From: a virus
Virus record (IMG/VR): IMGVR_UViG_3300025405_000009
Span: 62,001 to 126,000 of that record
Length of the DNA stretch: 64,000 nt
Direction: 5' to 3' (one strand)
Shown here: piece by piece, positions 39,383-47,751 of the stretch
Numbering within the stretch: the stretch's first letter is position 1
How the letters are laid out: each line of letters begins with the position of its first letter
The notes under the pieces: model-generated
The model's database searches: none
What the model saw: the letters and a program-made list of their open reading frames with translations, nothing else
Told to the model about the DNA's origin: nothing
Translations under genes and position numbers: made by a program

Positions 39383-40252
39383 ATGATTGTACAAACAACA
39401 ATGACAAAGAATGAATGTTTCCTTTTAAAGGAAATGTTACCTATCTGGACAAAATATGCTGATGGATTTGTATTTTATGATGATGGATCAGAAGACGATA
39501 CATTAGAATTTTTAACAGCAAATAAAGAAAAATACAATATATTACATATTTTTTCTAAAAATACAAGACATAATGTTGAAGAAGAACTTTGGATGGAGAC
39601 AGATAATAGACAAATAATCTTTGATAAAGCATACGAATATACAGGTAATATTACATGTTTAGATTCTGATGAATATTTTGATGGTCGTTGGACAAAAGAT
39701 CAGCTTGAATTATTTCTTGAGCAAAATAAAAACAATCTTTATTATCTACACTGGGCTCAATATACCGGTAAAAATGAACTTCGTGTAGATACAATGTGGA
39801 GATCAAATTTTACCGATCGTATTGGAAGTTATTCAGAAAAAACACAACACAAAAAAACTCAAATGCATTCGCTACATTTGCCAAATCCCGGTAATATTAA
39901 TAGCATTGATCCAAATAATTTATTTATAGCACATCTTCAGTGGATGGATAAACGTGCAGTTGGTGTAAAGCAATATTATTGGAAAGTTTTAAATTATGTT
40001 GATCATAAATTACACGGAGTAGAAGTATGCGGTAAAGAGGCATACGATAATTCTGTTAACAATTTTGCATGGGAATATAGTTATTTTCCATACGATCTTA
40101 AAGTACGTTTAGATGTTTTTAGTTCACAAGATATGAAACAAAATTTAAAACTTAAGACAATTGTTGAATATACAAATAAATATGATGTACCTAATTTAGG
40201 TGATTGGAATATGGGCATTTATGATTATGCTAAAAAACAAAATTTACGTTGA
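39383..40252 (+). CDS. Glycosyltransferase family 2-like (GT2_4/GT92 type)
   Basis: The N-terminus TTMTKNECFLLKEMLPIW is the usual KNE start of this family. FVFYDDGSEDDTLEFL is the nucleotide-sugar motif, and ITCLDSDEYFDG carries the metal-binding DxD. HLQWMDKRAVGVK lies in the acceptor half. Length 289. Part of the plus-strand cassette; acceptor and donor unknown. Confidence 0.85.
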   Translation: MIVQTTMTKNECFLLKEMLPIWTKYADGFVFYDDGSEDDTLEFLTANKEKYNILHIFSKNTRHNVEEELWMETDNRQIIFDKAYEYTGNITCLDSDEYFDGRWTKDQLELFLEQNKNNLYYLHWAQYTGKNELRVDTMWRSNFTDRIGSYSEKTQHKKTQMHSLHLPNPGNINSIDPNNLFIAHLQWMDKRAVGVKQYYWKVLNYVDHKLHGVEVCGKEAYDNSVNNFAWEYSYFPYDLKVRLDVFSSQDMKQNLKLKTIVEYTNKYDVPNLGDWNMGIYDYAKKQNLR

Positions 40253-40277
40253 GTTTATATAGCTATTACATTATAAT
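40249..40277 (+). promoter_or_regulatory. Sigma70-like promoter inside sugar cassette
   Basis: -35 TTGAGT (40249-40254), 17-base spacer, -10 TATAAT (40272-40277), 11 bases to the ATG of the rfbH-like gene at 40289. Confidence 0.6.
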
Positions 40278-40288
40278 AATTTTATTAT

Positions 40289-41608
40289 ATGCAAGATAAA
40301 AAAGACTTAATATTATCACTTGTTCAAGAATTAATTAACGAAGAAATTAGTAAAAAAACATGGCGTCCTGGACAGGATTGGGTTCAATATGCAGGACCTT
40401 ATTTTGATTCTAATGAATATGTAAAATCTATTGAAACCTTATTAGCGGGTTGGCTTGTCTTAGGTCAACAGGGAATTAAATTTGAAAATACCTTTCCAAA
40501 ATTACTCAATAAAGATTTTGGTATACTAACAAATAGCGGTAGTAGCTCTAATTTAATAATGATGTCAGCTCTTAAATCAAAGAGACTTTATAATCTACCA
40601 AAAGGTACAAAAGTTATTACACCTATTGCAGGTTTTCCCACTACGATAAATCCAATCTTTCAATGTGAGTTTGAACCTGCGTTTGTTGATATTGATATTG
40701 ATACATTAAATCTCAATCTTGAACAAGTTGAAAATCAAGCTAAACTCGGAGCTAAAGTAATAACATTTGCACATGTGCTCGGTAATCCACCGAACATGGA
40801 TGAACTAATGAGAATTATTAAACAATATAATTTAATTTTATTAGAAGATTGTTGTGATGCATTAGGCTCTACATATGATGACAAGCCATTAGGTAGTTTT
40901 GGTGAATTTGCAAGTTGTTCTTTCTATCCTGCACACCACATTACAATGGGTGAGGGTGGATTTATTGCTTGCAATACACATCAACAAGAAATTATTATTC
41001 GTAGTTTTAGAGAATGGGGTAGAGGTTGCTATTGTGTAGGTAAAAAAGCAGGGTTACTTAAAAATGGATCATGCGGTAATAGATTTTCAAATTGGTTGCC
41101 ATCTATTCCAGATGAAATCTTTGATCACAAATACGTATATGATGAGATTGGGTACAATCTTAAACCAATTGAAGTTCAAGCAGCAATGGGACTTGAGCAA
41201 ATGAAAAAATTACCTCTTATAACTGAAAAACGTAGACATAATCATGCTAAACTTTGTAGTATATTTAAAAAATATGAAGAGTATTTTGTTATACCAGAAG
41301 CTACAGATAAGAGTGTACCAAGCTGGTTTGCATTTGCGCTTACACTTCGCGATAAAGCACCGTTTAAACGTACAAATATAGTACAATTTTTAGAATCAAA
41401 TAAAATTCAAACTAGACCGTATTTTGCAGGCAATATAATGTTACAACCAGCTTATGAAGGTATTATGAATACAGAAGATGTCATTAAAAATTATCCAAAT
41501 GCAAGAAAAGTTACAACAGATACATTTTTTCTTGGTACAAGTCCTGTTATAACAGATGAACAATTACAATATATCGACGAGACTGTTGAAAAATTCTTTA
41601 AACAATAA
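40289..41608 (+). CDS. rfbH: CDP-4-keto-6-deoxyglucose 3-dehydrase, RfbH/E1-like
   Basis: DegT/DnrJ/EryC1/StrS-fold, PMP-dependent enzyme removing the C3 hydroxyl in 3,6-dideoxyhexose synthesis. The key string SFYPAHHITMGEGG has His where aminotransferases have the PLP-lysine, the hallmark of dehydrases RfbH and ColD. The [2Fe-2S] cysteines typical of RfbH are present: REWGRGCYCVGKK and GSCGNRF. IPDEIFDHKYVYDEIGYNLK is also RfbH-like. Length 439 is full size. A reductase partner (E3-type) was not seen here and may come from the host. Confidence 0.92.
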   Translation: MQDKKDLILSLVQELINEEISKKTWRPGQDWVQYAGPYFDSNEYVKSIETLLAGWLVLGQQGIKFENTFPKLLNKDFGILTNSGSSSNLIMMSALKSKRLYNLPKGTKVITPIAGFPTTINPIFQCEFEPAFVDIDIDTLNLNLEQVENQAKLGAKVITFAHVLGNPPNMDELMRIIKQYNLILLEDCCDALGSTYDDKPLGSFGEFASCSFYPAHHITMGEGGFIACNTHQQEIIIRSFREWGRGCYCVGKKAGLLKNGSCGNRFSNWLPSIPDEIFDHKYVYDEIGYNLKPIEVQAAMGLEQMKKLPLITEKRRHNHAKLCSIFKKYEEYFVIPEATDKSVPSWFAFALTLRDKAPFKRTNIVQFLESNKIQTRPYFAGNIMLQPAYEGIMNTEDVIKNYPNARKVTTDTFFLGTSPVITDEQLQYIDETVEKFFKQ

Positions 41609-42273
41609 TGTCTAAAATTGATTTAACAAATATAACACTTTGGTGTCTAAACGGTGTCGATCCTGCAGCCGGCGTACGAGCACTACGTTATAGCATGAAA
41701 GATATACAATTTAAACGAAGTATATTATTTTCACATATTGAGCCTAATAATTTGACTCAAGATATTGAATTTGTAAAAATTGATAATATGGATCATAATC
41801 TTTCAAGTTATTTTTCAATGAAAGGTATTCATCCATATATTGATACTGAATATAGTCTTTCTATACATGATGACGGTTTTGTAATTAATCCTCATTTATG
41901 GGACCCTACATGGTTAGATTATGATTATATAGGTGCACCATGGGCAGTTGGACATGTTCATCGTGTTGGTAACGGTGGTTTTTGTTTAAAAAGTAAAAAA
42001 TTTATAGATATATGTCAAACAATACCGTGGAATGGTGAACATGATGACACACATACATGTATGACATATCATGATTATTTTGTTTCACAGGGTTGTAAAT
42101 TTGCACCTGTTGAAGTAGCAATGAAATTTTCACTTGAGTCAAAAATTCCAGAGTGTGAATATAATTTAGATAATTGTTTTGGTTTTCACGGAAGAGGAGA
42201 AGTTGCTTACGTCTTTCAAGACGGTGGACAGCAGTTTAAAGACAAGATTAAACTGCTTGATATTTTTAAATAA
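41608..42273 (+). CDS. DUF5672-like glycosyltransferase
   Basis: Matches the DUF5672 pattern: SLSIHDDGFVINPHLWDPTW, YDYIGAPWAVG, RVGNGGFCLKSKKF, and near the end FGFHGRG. The HDDGF element is the likely metal/nucleotide-sugar site in place of DxD. Start overlaps the rfbH stop (TAATG). It is a predicted GT-A enzyme with unknown acceptor. Confidence 0.8.
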   Translation: MSKIDLTNITLWCLNGVDPAAGVRALRYSMKDIQFKRSILFSHIEPNNLTQDIEFVKIDNMDHNLSSYFSMKGIHPYIDTEYSLSIHDDGFVINPHLWDPTWLDYDYIGAPWAVGHVHRVGNGGFCLKSKKFIDICQTIPWNGEHDDTHTCMTYHDYFVSQGCKFAPVEVAMKFSLESKIPECEYNLDNCFGFHGRGEVAYVFQDGGQQFKDKIKLLDIFK

Positions 42274-42296
42274 AAACATTACATATAGTATAATAA

Positions 42297-43268
42297 ATGG
42301 CACCAAAATTACAAATTAATTTATTTACTTGTAGTCAAAAAGCGCATCGATTGCCTTTTATGATTAGAATGATTGAAGAAATAAAACAAGCAAAACATAA
42401 AGCTAATTTTATTTTATATGTTTATGCAGAAGCTGCATCTATTAATAGTCTTAATACATATTTTACCAATAACAAACCTGGCTTTAAAGTAGGACTTATA
42501 CAGTTAAATACACCAAGTTATCAAGAAAAAATTAATATTGCACATAAAAGTGAATGTGAATATTCATGTAAATTAGATGATGATGTTTTAATGAGCAGAC
42601 ATGTTTGGGATTTTGCTTATGAAAATTTAAATAAAATTACAAAATTAAATCCAATAATAGCGCCTATATTTACAAATGGAATCCCATCTGCAGATTATTT
42701 TGTTGAAGATTTTTTAACAGGCAATGATATTAATCAAGCACATACATTTTTCTTAACCGATCCTATAGCAGATACGCAATGGGGTCTTGATTATACCGGT
42801 ATTAATCAAAAAATACAAAGTATGTCGATATGGAATGCTAAAGAATATTGGAATGCGGTTAATTTAATAGATACTAAATGGGAAACAAATAATGTTCCAT
42901 GGTATTATTTTATGGTTCGAGGTGTTCACCCTGCAAGATATTCAAAAAAATATAATATATTTATTGCAAATAAAATAATTGAAAATAAAAATAAATTTTT
43001 TGATAAGCAGGTCTATAAATTAGAAGCTAACTATGCTCCTTATTTTTGTAATAACCTCTTTATATGTAAAACACAATTCTGGCGCGATACATATAAATTA
43101 TTTAATGATGGTTGGGATGAGGGACAATTAACCCTACAAATGAGACTTGATAACTCATCACCGTTGTATATTAGAAACGGCTATGCTATTCACATGGCAT
43201 ACGGTATGACACGTGGTCAACAAGAAATTGAATCATACTATATACAAAATTTTGGACAAAAAATATGA
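42297..43268 (+). CDS. Glycosyltransferase-like protein (GT-A)
   Basis: KLQINLFTCSQKAHRLPFMI forms the N-terminal strand-loop. CEYSCKLDDDVLMSRHVW has the acidic DDD metal motif (about residues 95-97). The rest is alpha/beta with many aromatic and Asn residues. The family is not identified but the layout fits a cassette transferase. A TATAAT-like sequence lies only 2 bases before the ATG, so the promoter, if any, is unclear. It overlaps the next gene by 4 bases. Confidence 0.65.
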   Translation: MAPKLQINLFTCSQKAHRLPFMIRMIEEIKQAKHKANFILYVYAEAASINSLNTYFTNNKPGFKVGLIQLNTPSYQEKINIAHKSECEYSCKLDDDVLMSRHVWDFAYENLNKITKLNPIIAPIFTNGIPSADYFVEDFLTGNDINQAHTFFLTDPIADTQWGLDYTGINQKIQSMSIWNAKEYWNAVNLIDTKWETNNVPWYYFMVRGVHPARYSKKYNIFIANKIIENKNKFFDKQVYKLEANYAPYFCNNLFICKTQFWRDTYKLFNDGWDEGQLTLQMRLDNSSPLYIRNGYAIHMAYGMTRGQQEIESYYIQNFGQKI

Positions 43269-44041
43269 AATATATAATTATTAAAAACAATGGAAGCTGT
43301 GGTATCTGCGGTTATATTTGGCAAGTACTACGTGCAATATACCATTATCCGGGTCGGCAGTACTACATAAATTTTAACGAAAATTGTCAGTATAATGATC
43401 CTGCGATTACACATACAGAGAATGTATGGGAGTATTATTTTAAACAACCTAATAATAATGATTACCCATCAGAAGTATTAATAGAAACTACTATAACTGA
43501 TATTATAGATGTACCAGAAAGTGAATTTCGTGATGTGTTTATGATTAATCCTACAGAGGAATATATTAAAAATCGAAGACACGAATATAATAAAATAATA
43601 AACGAAAATATTCAACTATTACCAGATATTACCGAAAAAATTAAAAATTTTACTGAAAAATACTTTACAGGTAAAAAAGTATTAGGAGTACATTTTCGTG
43701 GAACTGATCATCCTGATAAAAAAAATATATTTGATTATTTTCAAACTATTAAAGACAAAGCTGCAGCATATGATGTTATATTTTGTGCATCTGATGAAGA
43801 TCATCGATTACAGGCTCTTAAAACAGTTTTTGGAAATAAAGTCGTTTATTATAATAGTATTCGAAGCGAATCAGCAGAGCCGCTACACTATAGCAATACT
43901 CCAAAATTTAAAATTGGTGAAGATGTTATTATTGAAGCATATCTTATGTCAAAGACTGACTTTTTATTCTGTTGTGGTAATTCAAATGTTAATTATTTTG
44001 CACGTGCAATAAATCCTGAATTGCCATCACAAGCTTTATGA
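43265..44041 (+). CDS. Fucosyltransferase-like protein (NodZ/FUT8 fold)
   Basis: KYIIIKNNGSCGICGYIWQV gives the N-terminal Gly-rich loop. VLGVHFRGTDHPDKK is the hallmark HxRxTD-type donor-binding motif of the alpha-1,6-/O-fucosyltransferase group. DVIFCASDEDHRLQAL and EAYLMSKTDFLFCCGNSNVN match the later motifs. It would transfer fucose or a similar deoxysugar from a GDP or other nucleotide donor; the donor is inferred. 4-base overlaps on both sides. Confidence 0.7.
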   Translation: MKYIIIKNNGSCGICGYIWQVLRAIYHYPGRQYYINFNENCQYNDPAITHTENVWEYYFKQPNNNDYPSEVLIETTITDIIDVPESEFRDVFMINPTEEYIKNRRHEYNKIINENIQLLPDITEKIKNFTEKYFTGKKVLGVHFRGTDHPDKKNIFDYFQTIKDKAAAYDVIFCASDEDHRLQALKTVFGNKVVYYNSIRSESAEPLHYSNTPKFKIGEDVIIEAYLMSKTDFLFCCGNSNVNYFARAINPELPSQAL

Positions 44042-44895
44042 GTAATTTGATATCAGTATTTGGATCAACCGGTTTTATTGGTAAACGTTTTTGTAAAATA
44101 TACGAAAATAAAACTATTAAAATTGATCGAAATGATTATAAACCACAGTCAGATAATATTTTATATCTAATAAGCACTGTAGATAATTATAATGTACATA
44201 ATAATTTACATATTGATATTGATACTAATTTGACTGTATTAATGAACGTATTGGATAATATAAAGCATAATACATCAGCTACTTTTAATTTTATTAGTTC
44301 ATGGTTTGTATATGGTCAAAATCATGAAATTCCATTTAGAGAAGATTATTCAAAATGTAATCCAACAGGTTTTTACTCTATAACAAAACTTTGTGCTGAA
44401 CAACTAATAATTTCATTTTGTGAAACATATAATATTAAATATAGGATATTTAGATTAGCTAATGTAATCGGTGAGGGTGATTTTAAAATTTCTAAAAAGA
44501 AAAATGCTTTACAATTTTTAATTAAAGAAATTGTACATAATAGAGATGTGCCATTGTACTACGGTGGTGAAGTTTTAAGAGATTACATTTATGTTGACGA
44601 TGTTTGTAACGCAATTAAGCTTTGTATTGACTCGGCTCCAATTAACCAGATAATAAACATAGGTAGTGGACAACCATATAGATTTCTTGATATTATTAAT
44701 ACCGCTATTGATTATTCAAATTCAAAATCTGTTATACAACATATTGAACCAACAAATTTTCATAATATTGTTCAAGTAAGACATTCATATCTTGATATAA
44801 GCAAGTTATTATCATATGGGTTTAAATTAAAGTATGATATAAAGAGTATAGTTGAACGGCTTGTTAACTTTTATAAAAATGAATTATCAAAATGA
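44038..44895 (+). CDS. Extended SDR, nucleotide-sugar epimerase/reductase
   Basis: NAD(P)-binding SVFGSTGFIGKRF (GxTGxIG), catalytic FYSITKLCAEQL (Tyr-x3-Lys) preceded by NFISSWFVYG, and C-terminal RDYIYVDDVCNAI and NIGSG. Length 285. The 'SSWFVYG' region recalls RfbJ-type CDP-abequose/paratose synthases, which would reduce the product of the RfbH pathway. That makes it the best candidate for a 4-ketoreductase here, but a 4-epimerase is equally compatible. Confidence 0.75.
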   Translation: MSNLISVFGSTGFIGKRFCKIYENKTIKIDRNDYKPQSDNILYLISTVDNYNVHNNLHIDIDTNLTVLMNVLDNIKHNTSATFNFISSWFVYGQNHEIPFREDYSKCNPTGFYSITKLCAEQLIISFCETYNIKYRIFRLANVIGEGDFKISKKKNALQFLIKEIVHNRDVPLYYGGEVLRDYIYVDDVCNAIKLCIDSAPINQIINIGSGQPYRFLDIINTAIDYSNSKSVIQHIEPTNFHNIVQVRHSYLDISKLLSYGFKLKYDIKSIVERLVNFYKNELSK

Positions 44896-45569
44896 AAAAT
44901 GTAATCTTTATACATGCAGGTAATCTTATACACGATAAACACGGACACCCAAATTTTGATAGATGTCAAAATATTTTAAACGAAATTGCAAAATATATTT
45001 TAGACTCAAAAATATATGAAGATGTTGATTCAATTAATGTAGAGTTAGTAGGTGATAGAGATATTACCTTTAATGTACCTAAAGCTACAATTAATTATAA
45101 TGGTATAGATGTACAGCAGTGGGAATTTCCAACATTACATAAAATCATTAATCACGCAAGGCAAAATCCAACTGATAATATTTTATATCTTCATACAAAA
45201 GGATCTAGTAACTGTATACACGTACCAGAAATAAATTGGATAGAAGATGTAAGACGTTATCACCTTTATCAAAACGTTACAAGATACAAAGAGGCTTTAG
45301 AATTTTTAAAAACCTATGATACATGCGGAGCAGAATTTATTACAGATCCTGTAAATCATTATTCGCAAAATTTTTGGTGGGCAAGAGCAAGTCATATTAA
45401 CACCCTTATACTACCACAAGACAGACCTGTAATTTTTGATGAAAGGCACAAATGTGAATTTTGGATATGTTCTAATTCTAACAGTAGATATAAGAGTATA
45501 TACAACATATATAATCACTATATAGACGCTACGGATTTTTCGGAACATTTATATATTAATAAATTATGA
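44892..45569 (+). CDS. Glycosyltransferase-like protein (HTKG type)
   Basis: Contains NILYLHTKGSSN, the HxKG motif of a GT-A group related to rhamnan-synthesis proteins, plus VNHYSQNFWWARASHINTL, a conserved acceptor-side string in that group. A short N-terminal strand (NVIFIHAGNL) precedes it. Length 225. Donor and acceptor unknown. Overlaps both neighbours by 4 bases in the ATGA style. Confidence 0.65.
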   Translation: MKNVIFIHAGNLIHDKHGHPNFDRCQNILNEIAKYILDSKIYEDVDSINVELVGDRDITFNVPKATINYNGIDVQQWEFPTLHKIINHARQNPTDNILYLHTKGSSNCIHVPEINWIEDVRRYHLYQNVTRYKEALEFLKTYDTCGAEFITDPVNHYSQNFWWARASHINTLILPQDRPVIFDERHKCEFWICSNSNSRYKSIYNIYNHYIDATDFSEHLYINKL

Positions 45570-46519
45570 AAAAAATAGTATACATTACAGGTTGTTTAGG
45601 TTTTATAGGTTCACATGTAACACGACAATGTTTAGAACGTGGATGGTATGTCAAAGGTGTAGATAAAGAAACATATGCAGCAAATCTTACTTTACTAGAT
45701 GAATTTAAGAAATATAAAAACTTTTCATATACAAATTGCGATATTAACGAATTGACATTTTTATATGAATGTGATTATATTATAAACACTGCAGCTGAAA
45801 CACATGTTGGTAATTCAATTGTAGATAGCAAAGACTTTGTAAAGTCAAATATTGATGGTGTGCACAACTTACTTGAGTTAATTAAAAATTATCGACACGA
45901 AACAAATAAAAAGCCAATACTACTACATTTTAGTACTGATGAAGTTTACGGTGATATTACTAACGGATCGCACATAGAGACAGATTTACTTAAACCTAGC
46001 AATCCATATTCTGCTACCAAAGCAGCAGCGGATATGTTAATATTAGCATGGAATAGAACGTATAATATAAATTATATTATTGTTCGACCAACAAATAATT
46101 ACGGTTGTGGACAATATGTTGAAAAATTAATTCCAAAAACATTAAAATATCTTGAACTCGGTCGCAAGATTCAGTTACATGAAGGTGGTACACCCATACG
46201 TAATTGGCTACATGCTGAGGATACAGCTAATGCTATTATGACAATTATTAATTCAGGTGTAACTAACGATATTTTTAATATTGCAGGTGGGTTTGAGCAA
46301 TCAAATATTGATACAGTTAAACAAATCATACAAAACTATTTTGGTACTTTAGATGGTTATGAGCAATATCTAGACTTATCATATAGTAGACCTGGTATGG
46401 ATACACGATATGCTCTTGATGATAATAAACTTAGATCACTTAATTGGATGCCTACAAAAAAATTTAATATTGAAATAAAAAATATTGTCAATTATTACAA
46501 AGAAAGATTTATATGGTAG
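45566..46519 (+). CDS. NDP-glucose 4,6-dehydratase, RmlB/RfbB-like
   Basis: Extended SDR with ITGCLGFIGSHV (NAD loop), NTAAETHVGNSI, the dehydratase-specific HFSTDEVYGDI (Asp-Glu pair after Thr), and NPYSATKAAADML (Tyr-x3-Lys). IRNWLHAEDTANAI and FNIAGG follow. It is most like dTDP-glucose 4,6-dehydratases. A 4-keto-6-deoxy sugar is what RfbH needs, though RfbH normally uses CDP-sugar, so whether this enzyme feeds RfbH is unproven. Confidence 0.85.
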   Translation: MKKIVYITGCLGFIGSHVTRQCLERGWYVKGVDKETYAANLTLLDEFKKYKNFSYTNCDINELTFLYECDYIINTAAETHVGNSIVDSKDFVKSNIDGVHNLLELIKNYRHETNKKPILLHFSTDEVYGDITNGSHIETDLLKPSNPYSATKAAADMLILAWNRTYNINYIIVRPTNNYGCGQYVEKLIPKTLKYLELGRKIQLHEGGTPIRNWLHAEDTANAIMTIINSGVTNDIFNIAGGFEQSNIDTVKQIIQNYFGTLDGYEQYLDLSYSRPGMDTRYALDDNKLRSLNWMPTKKFNIEIKNIVNYYKERFIW

Positions 46520-46523
46520 TAGC

Positions 46524-46552
46524 TTGAAAACTGTTACTTAATATAATATACT
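46524..46552 (+). promoter_or_regulatory. Sigma70-like promoter of TPP-enzyme genes
   Basis: -35 TTGAAA (46524-46529), 17-base spacer, -10 TATACT (46547-46552), 8 bases to the ATG at 46561. Confidence 0.65.
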
Positions 46553-46560
46553 ATTAGCAT

Positions 46561-47211
46561 ATGCTGACAGCTGAGCAATTAATAAATTTTGAAATTAAAA
46601 TTGGTGATTTATTTAATAAAAAGCAAATAAAAGCACCTATACATCTTTATTATGGCAATGAAGATAAAATGATTGAAATATTTAAACGCATAAATTCTAC
46701 AAATGATTGGATTTGTTGCACTTGGAGAAATCATTATCAAGCTCTCTTAAAAGGCATTTCACCTGATTTACTTGAACAAAAAATTATTTCAGGTAAGTCA
46801 ATGATAATGAATCTACCTGATTATAGGTTTATCTGTAGTTCAATTGTTGGCGGTATTCCATCAATAGCAGTTGGTATAGCGCTAGGTGTTAAATTACAAC
46901 AAAGTAGTGAGCATGTCTGGTGTTGGATCGGTGATATGTCTGCTGAAACAGGTGCTTTTCATGAAGCATACAAATATGCAAGAAATTATACTTTACCTAT
47001 AACATTTGTTGTTGAATCAAATAAACTTTCTGTATTAACACCAACGGATGAAGCATGGAATCGTGATGTGCCCTATTTTATTGATAGAGTAGCTGACTTT
47101 AGATTAGAAATGAAAAATGATTGTATATACGAACAGCCTAATTTATTATATTATCAATATGAGAATACCAAATACCCGCATGCAGGTGCAGGTCAGCGGG
47201 TACAATTTTAA
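46561..47211 (+). CDS. TPP-dependent enzyme, E1-alpha-like half
   Basis: Resembles 2-oxoacid dehydrogenase E1-alpha/transketolase N-terminal domains. CTWRNHYQALLKGISP and FICSSIVGGIPSIAVGIALG match the substrate/TPP approach, and CWIGDMSAETGAFHEAYKYA is the TPP motif (GDG with the third position Met). The family is usually ~330 residues; this is 216 and looks trimmed to the TPP core. The beta-like half follows 2 bases later. It probably acts on a ketosugar or pyruvate in the cassette rather than in central metabolism. Confidence 0.8.
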   Translation: MLTAEQLINFEIKIGDLFNKKQIKAPIHLYYGNEDKMIEIFKRINSTNDWICCTWRNHYQALLKGISPDLLEQKIISGKSMIMNLPDYRFICSSIVGGIPSIAVGIALGVKLQQSSEHVWCWIGDMSAETGAFHEAYKYARNYTLPITFVVESNKLSVLTPTDEAWNRDVPYFIDRVADFRLEMKNDCIYEQPNLLYYQYENTKYPHAGAGQRVQF

Positions 47212-47213
47212 AT

Positions 47214-47750
47214 ATGAATTATTTTAATGAATTAAAGCGAGCTATGAACTATCTTGCCAAAGATAGTCGTACAATTTTTATTGGACAGGCAGTAAAGTAT
47301 GGTGGTACGGGATTGTACGATACTTTAATTGAAGTACCTGATAATAAAAAAATTGAATTTCCAGTAGCTGAATATTTACAATGTGGTGTTGCTAATGGTT
47401 TAGCAATTCAAGGATTAATACCTGTATCTCTAATACCAAGATGGAATTTTTTGTTAATGGGAACAGATCAAATAATAAATCATTTAGATAAATTTATATT
47501 AATGTCAGATGGTAGTTGTACTCCCAACGTTATTATCCGTGTAGCTGTTGGTAGTGAACGTCCAGTCGATCCGCAAGATCAACACAAAGGCAATTTTACA
47601 GATGCATTTAGATCTATGTGTAAGACAATAGAAATAATAGAACTAAAAGAGCCCGAAGATATAATGCCTGCTTATATTAAAGCATTAACAAGAACGGATG
47701 GTAAGAGTACAATATTAGTAGAATTTGGTGATTTTATAAAAGAAAAGTAA
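47214..47750 (+). CDS. TPP-dependent enzyme, E1-beta-like half
   Basis: Pyrimidine-binding half. IFIGQAVKYGGTGLYDTL, KKIEFPVAEYLQCGVANGLAIQ (containing the conserved Glu that activates TPP, P-V-A-E) and NVIIRVAVGSERPVDPQDQH match E1-beta/transketolase Pyr domains. At 178 residues it lacks the usual C-terminal transketolase_C domain (~120 aa). Paired with the alpha-like half it should form a minimal heteromeric TPP enzyme. In bacterial glycan clusters such pairs accompany deoxysugar genes. Confidence 0.8.
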   Translation: MNYFNELKRAMNYLAKDSRTIFIGQAVKYGGTGLYDTLIEVPDNKKIEFPVAEYLQCGVANGLAIQGLIPVSLIPRWNFLLMGTDQIINHLDKFILMSDGSCTPNVIIRVAVGSERPVDPQDQHKGNFTDAFRSMCKTIEIIELKEPEDIMPAYIKALTRTDGKSTILVEFGDFIKEK

Positions 47751-47751
47751 A

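Noticed and set aside
42285-42296. TATAAT directly before the ATG at 42297 as a promoter
   Set aside because: It is only 2 bases from the ATG, which would place transcription start inside the gene, and no -35 is spaced correctly; the gene is more likely read from the upstream cassette promoter.
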